From positions 44,238-58,845 of the forward strand of contig MGQN01000007.1 in NCBI GenBank assembly GCA_001797845.1: a stretch of DNA of 14,608 bases, written 5' to 3'. This document shows positions 7,463 to 13,526 of this stretch, piece after piece (position 1 is the first letter of the stretch; the number at the start of each line of letters is the position of its first letter). A program made the position numbers and the translations under genes. The stretch comes from Deltaproteobacteria bacterium RBG_16_44_11 (lineage in GTDB: Bacteria > Desulfobacterota > Syntrophia > Syntrophales > Smithellaceae). The notes beneath the pieces are model-generated. The model had not been told where the DNA came from and did not search any database. It saw nothing but the letters and a program-made list of their open reading frames with translations.

Positions 7463-7562
7463 GATTATAAAAGCTCCATTAGGGTTAATTTCGGGAAAAA
7501 ACGGAAGGTTATTTTAAGTATATTGAAAATGTCACAGACCAATAAATTGTTAAAATATCTCA

Positions 7563-8261
7563 TTATTCGATGGACATTAAAGATTTCCAGCGTTCCCATT
7601 CGGTGGAGAGAGGGAGCCTATTTTTTTGCAGTAGTTTGATGATAGGTTCTTCGTTAAAACGCAAGTAGGGGTTAATCCGGCGTTCTTCGGCCATCGTTGA
7701 AGAAACATCGTCGGGATCGTACGAATTCCAGAATGTATCAATATCCATATTTTCCGGTTCCAGATGGCGGGCAAAAGCCAGCGAGTCGCGGACATAGTCG
7801 TGTCCCGCGTAAATTATGGTTTCATCCGGCAGGGCCATCAGGCGTTTGATGGAAAGATAGAAGCTCTTCAGGTTGCCGGAAAAACAGTTGCCGATGGTTC
7901 CGTTAAAGAGGGTATCGCCGGAAAGCAAGGTGCTGCCCGCGTGAAAACAGACGGAATCATCCGTATGCCCGGGAGTCCGGTAAACCATGATTTTTTCACT
8001 ATCGACATGAATTTCTTTGTTATCGGTCAGATCGACAAAGCCTAAGAATTTTGCCTTGGTAGCTTTGAGCAAATGTTCGTTACCCGATGTGTGATCGTAA
8101 TGTTGATGTGTATTAGTGACGAAGGCGAGAGTCAGATTATTTTTTTGCCCAAATGAGAGAATTTTCTGCCAGGCGCCTCCATCGACAACGAGGGCCTGTG
8201 TTTTACCGTAAATGAGATAGCCCAGGTTATCACCATAACGAAATTGTTCAATATTAAGCAT
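7563..8261 (-). CDS. Metallo-beta-lactamase-fold hydrolase, glyoxalase II (GloB) type
   Basis: This is a binuclear metal hydrolase, probably cleaving S-acyl-glutathione or a similar thioester. All metal ligands of the fold are visible in its 232 residues: THQHYDH (H52, H54, D56, H57), PGHTDDS (H99), SGDTLF (D116) and AGHDY (H154). The C-terminal part with INPYLRFNE corresponds to the NPFLR signature of glyoxalase II, which sets it apart from generic family members. The protein is slightly shorter than E. coli GloB (251). The ATG at 8261 has no strong Shine-Dalgarno, although the promoter is consensus. It appears to be a single-gene transcript of the divergent region. The thiol cofactor is uncertain, since many anaerobes lack glutathione. 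Confidence 0.88.
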   Translation of the reverse strand: MLNIEQFRYGDNLGYLIYGKTQALVVDGGAWQKILSFGQKNNLTLAFVTNTHQHYDHTSGNEHLLKATKAKFLGFVDLTDNKEIHVDSEKIMVYRTPGHTDDSVCFHAGSTLLSGDTLFNGTIGNCFSGNLKSFYLSIKRLMALPDETIIYAGHDYVRDSLAFARHLEPENMDIDTFWNSYDPDDVSSTMAEERRINPYLRFNEEPIIKLLQKNRLPLSTEWERWKSLMSIE

Positions 8262-8340
8262 AGAAACTTAATTCACTTTCTCTGAAGACTAGATGCTTTC
8301 CAAAAATTAGATTTTACATTAATTTATTTTCAATAAATGG

Positions 8341-8370
8341 ATTATAGTGAAGATAAATCTTGTATGTCAA
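8341..8370 (-). promoter_or_regulatory. Consensus promoter for the glyoxalase-II-like gene
   Basis: On the minus strand: -35 TTGACA (8365-8370) and -10 TATAAT (8341-8346), both perfect, with an 18-base spacer. The expected start near 8334 leaves a leader of about 73 bases. The -35 lies at the outer end of the left arm of the inverted repeat 8366-8416, so a bound protein could block it. Confidence 0.7.
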
Positions 8371-8416
8371 GAAAATCGCAAGAATCAATTAGCTGTCGGG
8401 CGATCAGTTTCTTGAC
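8366..8416. promoter_or_regulatory. Inverted repeat in the divergent promoter region (possible operator)
   Basis: Left arm GTCAAGAAAATCGC (8366-8379) and right arm GCGATCAGTTTCTTGAC (8400-8416) match over 14 bases, apart from a three-base CAG insertion in the right arm. The centre is 20 bases (8380-8399). The left arm overlaps the -35 of the leftward promoter, and the right arm ends 25 bases before the -35 of the rightward promoter. A regulator site or an RNA hairpin would both fit; no regulator gene is in the window. Confidence 0.55.
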
Positions 8417-8441
8417 GGCAATTTATATTTTTAAAAAACAT

Positions 8442-8470
8442 TTGACAAATTACGGACTTGGTAATAACAT
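8442..8470 (+). promoter_or_regulatory. Candidate promoter for the heptose kinase to rlmB cluster
   Basis: -35 TTGACA (8442-8447, perfect), a 17-base spacer, and -10 TAACAT (8465-8470, 4 of 6). Start expected near 8477, about 73 bases before the GTG of the heptose kinase gene. Confidence 0.5.
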
Positions 8471-8490
8471 TACATTACTTTTTGTCATGA

Positions 8491-8511
8491 GAGCGCGGCA
8501 AGCGCTTTTTT
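8491..8511 (+). terminator. Small terminator-like hairpin in the kinase-gene leader
   Basis: AGCGC (8492-8496), loop GGCAA, GCGCT (8502-8506), then a run of six T (8506-8511). The flanking G8491 can pair with T8507 as a wobble. The shape is that of a small intrinsic terminator on the plus strand, but no plus-strand gene ends here. It lies between the rightward promoter and the first gene it should serve, so attenuation, or the end of a short leader RNA, are the obvious readings. The stem is short, so its efficiency is doubtful. Confidence 0.4.
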
Positions 8512-8549
8512 AATTTATATGGCTAAGTATTTCAGGAGTTTTCCATCGC

Positions 8550-9539
8550 GTGCAAAAAATTTTAAAGAAAAAACGGGCATTGGAAATTATTGCTGATTTT
8601 CCCCGGGCGGGCGTACTCGTTATCGGAGATATCATGGTTGACCATTTTATTTGGGGAAAGGTTTCCCGCATTTCTCCCGAAGCACCCGTGCCTGTGGTTG
8701 ATGTTCAAAAAGACAGCATTATGCTGGGCGGCTGTGCCAATGTTCTCAACAGTATTTATACCATGGGCGGCAAGGTTTATGTGACCGGTGTTATTGGAGC
8801 GGATAACATTGGGAAGAGATTTCTTGCGGAATTACACCAACGGCAAATAGCGGCAAACGGCATTATCATCGATAAGAAACGTCCCACTACTCTTAAAACA
8901 AGAGTTGTTGCGCACGGCCAGCAAGTGGTGCGTTTTGATCAGGAAAGCAAAAAGCCGGTTAATAAAGAAGGTATAGGCAAAATTCTGGAGTATGTTGAAT
9001 CGATGCGCAAGAAGATAGGAGCCATTGTTGTTTCCGATTACAACAAGGGAGTTATTTCCAGAGAACTTGTCGAAGGAATAAAAGATATAGTGAAAGATTC
9101 GGGAATCTTCATCTGCCTTGACCCGAAGCAAAACGATTTTTCCATATACGAAGGAGCGCATGTGATAACCCCAAATCATCATGAGGCACAGCGTGCCGCC
9201 GGCATGGAAATAACCAATGTCGATGATCTTGAGCGCTTAAGTGAAATTATTTTGAAAAAACATAACTTTCAAGCCATGCTCATCACGCGGGGAGAAGAGG
9301 GCATGAGCCTTTTCGAAAAAGGCCGTAAAATTCTCCATACAGATTTTCCGGCACAGGCCAAAGAGGTTTACGATGTAACCGGCGCCGGTGATACGGTCAT
9401 CGGCGTGCTTGCCCTTGCTCTGGCCGCGCACGCCAAGATCAAAGAAGCAACATGTTTGGCTAATCTGGCCGCGGGTATTGTAGTGGGTAAAATAGGCACG
9501 TCCACCGTTTCGCGGGAAGAACTAATAAAAGCACTATGA
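8550..9539 (+). CDS. D-glycero-beta-D-manno-heptose-7-phosphate kinase (RfaE1/HldA type)
   Basis: This PfkB-family kinase phosphorylates heptose 7-phosphate at C1 on the path to ADP-heptose for the LPS inner core. At 329 residues it is the kinase half only; the nucleotidyltransferase half of fused HldE is absent, so that activity must be encoded elsewhere. The family opening VIGDIMVDHFIWGKVSRISP (about 24-43) and APVPVV follow the usual order. LGGCANV and RFDQE are present, and the C-terminal PfkB signature is VTGAGDT (276-282) with catalytic base D281. The start is GTG at 8550 with AGGAG 11 bases upstream (8534-8538). It is the first gene of the right-hand cluster and overlaps the next gene by ATGA. 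Confidence 0.93.
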   Translation: MQKILKKKRALEIIADFPRAGVLVIGDIMVDHFIWGKVSRISPEAPVPVVDVQKDSIMLGGCANVLNSIYTMGGKVYVTGVIGADNIGKRFLAELHQRQIAANGIIIDKKRPTTLKTRVVAHGQQVVRFDQESKKPVNKEGIGKILEYVESMRKKIGAIVVSDYNKGVISRELVEGIKDIVKDSGIFICLDPKQNDFSIYEGAHVITPNHHEAQRAAGMEITNVDDLERLSEIILKKHNFQAMLITRGEEGMSLFEKGRKILHTDFPAQAKEVYDVTGAGDTVIGVLALALAAHAKIKEATCLANLAAGIVVGKIGTSTVSREELIKAL

Positions 9540-10072
9540 GCAAACCGACGCCGGCCCAGTCTGTAAAACTGATATTCAGTGTTTTGGCAACAGAAGTTGA
9601 ATTATTAAACAACACAATTTCCGTATTGTCCGCTGCCTATGGACAGCCGGATTTTATCAGTGCGCAGACGGCTTTTAAGTACACGGATTATTATTGTCCG
9701 GAAATGGGTGAAAATCTTATCCGGCGGTTTATGTCCATGGAAAAATTAATCAGGCCGGAGGGATTGCCGGATATAAAGCTTGCGACAAATGAGATCGAAA
9801 ATAAATCGGCGCGGGATAACCGGCGCCGGGTCAATATTGATCCGGGTTATATATCTCAAGCGCATTTGATTTTGGCCACCGGTAAGGGTTACACGCATCG
9901 ACCTTATTTACGCGAAGGTATTTACGCCGATTTGACATTGATTTATCAGGATAAAAAGTTTTCCTCTTTGCCTTGGACTTATCCTGATTATGCCGATGAA
10001 AAACAACTTTTGATACTAGGCAAGATCAGATCAAAATATTTATTACAGTTGAAGATGACGGAGTTGTCATAG
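9536..10072 (+). CDS. DUF4416 family protein of unknown function
   Basis: The function is not known to me. The 178-residue protein matches what I recall of DUF4416, a family common in Desulfobacterota. Family-like blocks are TDYYCPEMGENL (50-61), IKLATNEIE (80-88), RRVNIDPGYI (97-106), HRPYLREGIYADLTLIY (121-137) and LPWTYPDYA (145-153). There is no signal peptide, membrane span or nucleotide-binding loop; the protein is probably cytosolic and globular. The many conserved Asp, Tyr, Arg and His residues suggest a ligand-binding or catalytic pocket, but no reaction can be assigned. Its ATG overlaps the kinase stop by four bases (ATGA), so it is translated together with it, and yicC follows 37 bases later. 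Neighbourhood to LPS heptose synthesis is suggestive only. Confidence 0.85.
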   Translation: MSKPTPAQSVKLIFSVLATEVELLNNTISVLSAAYGQPDFISAQTAFKYTDYYCPEMGENLIRRFMSMEKLIRPEGLPDIKLATNEIENKSARDNRRRVNIDPGYISQAHLILATGKGYTHRPYLREGIYADLTLIYQDKKFSSLPWTYPDYADEKQLLILGKIRSKYLLQLKMTELS

Positions 10073-10109
10073 AAGATTACCCTGTAGCATTAAGTAAATA
10101 GGTAGAGCA

Positions 10110-10988
10110 ATGATTAAAAGTATGACCGGTTACGGGCGTGCGGAAACAGTTTGGGAAGGTAAAAATATTGTTGTAGAGTCAAAATCCGTAAATCATAGAT
10201 TTCTGGAAATATCTTTGCGTTTGCCCGCGGTGCTTTATCCGTTGGAGATGGAATTCAAAAAGAAAATCGGCGAAAAATTCAAACGCGGCCGCATAGAATT
10301 ATTTGTCCGTCTGGAAGGGGAGGGTGCCGATATTTCCAAGGTCAATCTGAATCTGGAAATTGCCCGCAATTATTTCGACGTTTTGAATCGGCTCAAAGAT
10401 GAATTTGGCATACAGGGGCAGATAGGCCTAAAAGAGTTGACGGGATTTAGAGATATTTTTAGCCTTCCTGCCGATGTAAAACCGAGCCCTGAATTTTTAA
10501 ATCAGGTGGAAGACACTCTGCAGGAGACGCTGGCGATGCTGATGAAAATGAGGCAAGATGAAGGCCTCGCTATGTATCAGGACATGCAGGAAAGACTTGG
10601 CGCGATCAAGGAAATTCTTACGGCGATTAAGACACGCGCACCGCAGGTTATACTTGAATATCAAAAGCGCCTGGCCGAACGAATCAAAGAGCTTACCGCC
10701 GGATATGCGTTGGACGATGCGCGTTTGGCCCAAGAGGTTGCGATAATGGCGGAAAGATCCGACATTACGGAAGAAGTTGTTCGCCTGCAAAGCCATATCG
10801 GTCAGTTTGAATCTCTTCTGCAAAGCCAAGAGGCGGAGGGGAAAAAAATCGATTTTCTTTTGCAGGAAATGAACCGCGAAATCAACACTATTGGTTCAAA
10901 AAGTAATGATATTGAAATTGCCCGTCGGGTAATCGAAGCCAAAAGTGAAATGAGTAAATTACGCGAACAGGCGCAAAACATAGAGTAA
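10110..10988 (+). CDS. yicC: YicC/YloC family endoribonuclease
   Basis: YicC-family proteins are RNA-cleaving enzymes; E. coli YicC has been linked to small-RNA decay. The 292 residues begin with the family hallmark MIKSMTGYGRAE and continue with ESKSVNHRFLEISLRLP (24-40) and the YicC N-terminal domain. A charged helical middle follows. The C-terminal DUF1732 block carries DITEEVVRLQSHI, GKKIDFLLQEMNREINTIGSKS and an acidic, basic tail with EAKSEMSKLREQ. The length is normal. The ATG at 10110 has AGGTAGAG close upstream. It ends four bases before gmk, a pairing seen in many bacteria. The small remA (DUF370) gene that often sits between them is missing here. Confidence 0.94.
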   Translation: MIKSMTGYGRAETVWEGKNIVVESKSVNHRFLEISLRLPAVLYPLEMEFKKKIGEKFKRGRIELFVRLEGEGADISKVNLNLEIARNYFDVLNRLKDEFGIQGQIGLKELTGFRDIFSLPADVKPSPEFLNQVEDTLQETLAMLMKMRQDEGLAMYQDMQERLGAIKEILTAIKTRAPQVILEYQKRLAERIKELTAGYALDDARLAQEVAIMAERSDITEEVVRLQSHIGQFESLLQSQEAEGKKIDFLLQEMNREINTIGSKSNDIEIARRVIEAKSEMSKLREQAQNIE

Positions 10989-10992
10989 CATT

Positions 10993-11598
10993 ATGAAGCA
11001 AGGATTATTTATAGTTGTTTCCGCGCCGTCGGGAGCGGGGAAAAGCAGTATTTGCCGGAAAATGCTTGCGGTCTGTCCCTCAATAAAGTTTTCCATTTCC
11101 TTTACTTCCAGGCCTCCTCGTCCCAAAGAGATAAACGGGAAGGATTATTATTTTATTTCCCGCGAGGATTTTCGCAAGCGCATCAAGAGAGGTGAATTCA
11201 TCGAGTGGGTGGAAAATTATGGCCACTTTTACGGCACGCCATGGAAAACCATGGAGAAATATTTTCAGAAAGGCAAAGACTTGCTGCTGGATGTTGAACC
11301 GCGAGGCGCAAAAAAAATAAAGCGAAAGTTTAAAGGGGGCGTATTCGTTTTTGTGCTCCCACCTTCCCGAAAGGAGCTTTTGAAGCGATTGAAAAAACGC
11401 GGACACGAAAGCGAGCCAATCATTCAAGCCAGGCTTGCCCAGGCCGAGCGTGAATTAAAAGAAATTTCATGGTATGATTATATAATTTTTAATAAAGATT
11501 TAGAAAAAGCAGTCGATCAGTTGCGCTCCATCTATATCGCCGAAAAATGTAAAATGAGCGGTTTGCGGGGCGAAGTTAAGAAATTTATAAAAAAATAA
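10993..11598 (+). CDS. gmk: Guanylate kinase
   Basis: This enzyme phosphorylates GMP to GDP with ATP, feeding GTP and dGTP pools. The 201 residues hold the P-loop APSGAGKS (11-18) and SFTSRPPRPKEINGKDYYF for GMP binding. FIEWVENYGHFYGTP forms the lid-side GMP contacts, and YDYIIFNKD (about 166-174) is the C-terminal signature. Two positions deviate from the textbook pattern: SRPPRP follows FT where TTR is usual, and the segment normally reading D-x-QGA is DVEPRGA, with Arg in place of Gln. Residues known to be essential look present, so I expect activity. It lies between yicC and rpoZ, the usual order, and ends 28 bases before rpoZ. Confidence 0.95.
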   Translation: MKQGLFIVVSAPSGAGKSSICRKMLAVCPSIKFSISFTSRPPRPKEINGKDYYFISREDFRKRIKRGEFIEWVENYGHFYGTPWKTMEKYFQKGKDLLLDVEPRGAKKIKRKFKGGVFVFVLPPSRKELLKRLKKRGHESEPIIQARLAQAERELKEISWYDYIIFNKDLEKAVDQLRSIYIAEKCKMSGLRGEVKKFIKK

Positions 11599-11626
11599 TG
11601 ATAAAATGTGGGAGGTTATTAAATAA

Positions 11627-11896
11627 ATGGCAAGAATTACCGTAGAAGATTCCTTGAATGTCGCCAGAACCAGGTTTGGCCTGGTATCGCTGGCTTCCAA
11701 ACGCGCGCGTCAGTTGTTGAAAGGTTCAAAACCGCTAATCGAAAGCAAAAACAGGGAAATCGTTCTGGCATTGCGTGAAATTGCGGCGGGAAAGGTTGTT
11801 TACGCCCATCCCGAATATTTGAACGGCACAAAAGAAGATTTCAAACCAATTCCGGATAACACTGAGTTTATCGGCGATGAAGAATACCTCGAATAA
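11627..11896 (+). CDS. rpoZ: DNA-directed RNA polymerase omega subunit
   Basis: Omega is the small subunit that helps fold and assemble beta-prime into RNA polymerase. The 89 residues start MARITVEDSL and continue with RFGLVSLASKRARQLLKGS, the conserved core that contacts beta-prime. The tail is short and acidic (GDEEYLE). The ATG at 11627 has GGAGG 11 bases upstream (11611-11615). It follows gmk, as in many bacteria. Its last 20 bases overlap the start of pyrF in another frame. Confidence 0.95.
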   Translation: MARITVEDSLNVARTRFGLVSLASKRARQLLKGSKPLIESKNREIVLALREIAAGKVVYAHPEYLNGTKEDFKPIPDNTEFIGDEEYLE

Positions 11897-12626
11897 GAAG
11901 GCGAGCGACAAATTAATTTTTGCGCTGGACACGAAAAATTATGAGGATGCTTTATCTTGGGTGGAAATGCTTTCCGGCCATGTCGGTATGTTTAAAGTCG
12001 GCAAGGAACTCTTTACCGCTGTCGGGCCGAAAATTATCGAGAGCATTAAACAAAGAGGGCAATGTGTTTTTTTAGACCTTAAATTTCATGATATTCCCAA
12101 TACGGTTGCCCGAGCCGCTGAAGCCGCCGTAAAATTAAATGTGGATATGTTTAATATCCATGCTGCAGGCGGCAGCAAAATGATGAGGGAAACGGTTTCT
12201 GCTGTTGGGGCTTACGCCGACAAACTGGGGAAGCCTAGACCGGTCATTTTGGCGGTCACAGTACTTACCAGTTTGGACAGTGCCGATTTAGCGGAAATCG
12301 GATATGAAAAAAGCGCCAATGAATTGGTTATGCATTTGGCTAAATTGGCGCAAGCAGCCGGTGTAACCGGTGTTGTTGCTTCGCCGCAGGATATTAATGT
12401 TCTACGGAAAAATTTAGGTGATACTTTTGTTATTGTAGCTCCGGGCATACGTGCGGCGGGAGACATAAATAAAGATGATCAAAAAAGAACACTCAGCGCT
12501 TACGAGGCCATGAAAAGCGGCGCCGATTATATTGTCGTCGGCAGACCGATACGCGCCGCAAAGGAGCCGTTGAAAGAGTGTCATAAGTTTGTTGAAGAAA
12601 TTGCTGCTGGTTTAGCTGAAAAATGA
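11877..12626 (+). CDS. pyrF: Orotidine 5'-phosphate decarboxylase
   Basis: PyrF catalyses the last step of UMP synthesis, decarboxylating OMP without a cofactor. The 249 residues form a TIM barrel with LIFALD (D18), FKVG (K40) and the catalytic array FLDLKFHDIPNTV giving D67, K69 and D72. VTVLTS, GVVASPQD and VAPGIR mark later strands, and GADYIVVGRPI is the phosphate-binding end. The only plausible start is the ATG at 11877 inside rpoZ, giving a 20-base overlap; no alternative start codon occurs before the first strand. An N-terminal extension of about ten polar residues (MKNTSNKKAS) precedes the fold. Translational coupling to rpoZ is likely. The length is close to that of E. coli PyrF (245). 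Confidence 0.96.
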   Translation: MKNTSNKKASDKLIFALDTKNYEDALSWVEMLSGHVGMFKVGKELFTAVGPKIIESIKQRGQCVFLDLKFHDIPNTVARAAEAAVKLNVDMFNIHAAGGSKMMRETVSAVGAYADKLGKPRPVILAVTVLTSLDSADLAEIGYEKSANELVMHLAKLAQAAGVTGVVASPQDINVLRKNLGDTFVIVAPGIRAAGDINKDDQKRTLSAYEAMKSGADYIVVGRPIRAAKEPLKECHKFVEEIAAGLAEK

Positions 12627-12663
12627 TCAGTTGCAAGTCTCCGATATAGATAGAAGGTAGAAT

Positions 12664-13416
12664 ATGGAGGCTGTTTACGGTATCAATCCTATCAATATCC
12701 TCCTGGGGCAGGAAGAAACGGGATTGGAAAAAATTGTTGTTTCTTCCGGCCGGAGCGGTTCAGCAATAAAAGAGATAATAGAGATTGCCCAACAAAAGAA
12801 AATTCCGGTTGAGTTTCACCGGCGGCAATATCTAGACGAGTTGGCGGGATGTGTCCATCATCAAGGTGTTGTTGGTTTTTCTAAGGCTTATATTTATGCG
12901 GATTTGGATGTATTAATAAAAAACCGTAACAAATATTTTAATTTTGATTTGATTTTAGTTCTCGATAGTGTCATGGATCCCCAAAATCTGGGATCAATTA
13001 TTCGCAGTGCTCATTGTTTAGGCGCAAATGGAGTGGTGATTCCGGAAGACAGGGCTGCACCGGTTACGGCGGCAGTTTATAAAGCCTCCGCCGGCAGCAT
13101 CCATCAAATACCCGTGGCCAGAGTAATTAATTTGGTGCGGACCATTGAATACCTTAAGGATAAAGGATTTTGGATTTTTGGCGCGGACGTTCATGGGGAA
13201 AAAAATTTAAAGGAAATGGATTTTAATTGTCATGTAGTGTTGGTGCTAGGTGGAGAGGCAAGGGGTATCAGACCGCTGATAAGGAAAAAATGTGATTTTT
13301 TAATGACCATTCCTATGGCCGGTTGTTTTGATTCCTTGAATGTTTCAGTGGCCGCGGGTATTATCCAGTATGAAATATTAACGCAACGAAACAAAACAGC
13401 AATTGTTAAAAAGTAA
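12664..13416 (+). CDS. rlmB: 23S rRNA (guanosine-2'-O)-methyltransferase RlmB / TrmH-family SpoU
   Basis: This SpoU-family (SPOUT) methyltransferase uses SAM to methylate a ribose 2'-OH. The most likely target is the 23S rRNA guanosine equivalent to E. coli G2251. The 250 residues contain an N-terminal substrate-binding domain with VYGINPI and HHQGVVGF, as in RlmB. The knotted catalytic domain follows: motif 1 DPQNLGSIIRSA (N108, R114), motif 2 LVLGGEARGI (193-202, E198), and motif 3 IPMAG with SLNVSVA (216-230). The length and the HQG segment favour RlmB over shorter TrmL/TrmH relatives. The ATG at 12664 lies 37 bases after pyrF, with GAAGG about seven bases upstream. It is the last gene of the cluster. 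Confidence 0.9.
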   Translation: MEAVYGINPINILLGQEETGLEKIVVSSGRSGSAIKEIIEIAQQKKIPVEFHRRQYLDELAGCVHHQGVVGFSKAYIYADLDVLIKNRNKYFNFDLILVLDSVMDPQNLGSIIRSAHCLGANGVVIPEDRAAPVTAAVYKASAGSIHQIPVARVINLVRTIEYLKDKGFWIFGADVHGEKNLKEMDFNCHVVLVLGGEARGIRPLIRKKCDFLMTIPMAGCFDSLNVSVAAGIIQYEILTQRNKTAIVKK

Positions 13417-13454
13417 AAATTTTTTTATAAAGATCAAATTGAATATTTAACTTG

Positions 13455-13483
13455 TTGAGTTTACATGGAAGGTAGCTTATAAT
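13455..13483 (+). promoter_or_regulatory. Candidate promoter for pilC
   Basis: -35 TTGAGT (13455-13460, 4 of 6), a 17-base spacer, and -10 TATAAT (13478-13483, perfect). It lies 43 bases before the pilC ATG, in the 110-base gap after rlmB. The gap shows no clear terminator, so read-through from the cluster is also possible. Confidence 0.55.
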
Positions 13484-13526
13484 GCCGGTAAACAAGATTG
13501 CTCCATAAAAGAAAGGGTTTTTTAAT

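Noticed and set aside
7391..7639. Plus-strand 82-codon open frame
   Set aside because: It uses a TTG start in the REP-like palindrome, runs antisense through a promoter and the 3' end of the metallo-hydrolase gene, and has no recognisable motif.
8832..9182. Minus-strand 116-codon open frame opposite the heptose kinase
   Set aside because: It lies wholly inside an intact conserved kinase gene and shows no domain features.
13405..13432. AAAAATTTTTTT after rlmB as a terminator
   Set aside because: It is a pure A/T palindrome with no GC stem; I would not call it an intrinsic terminator.
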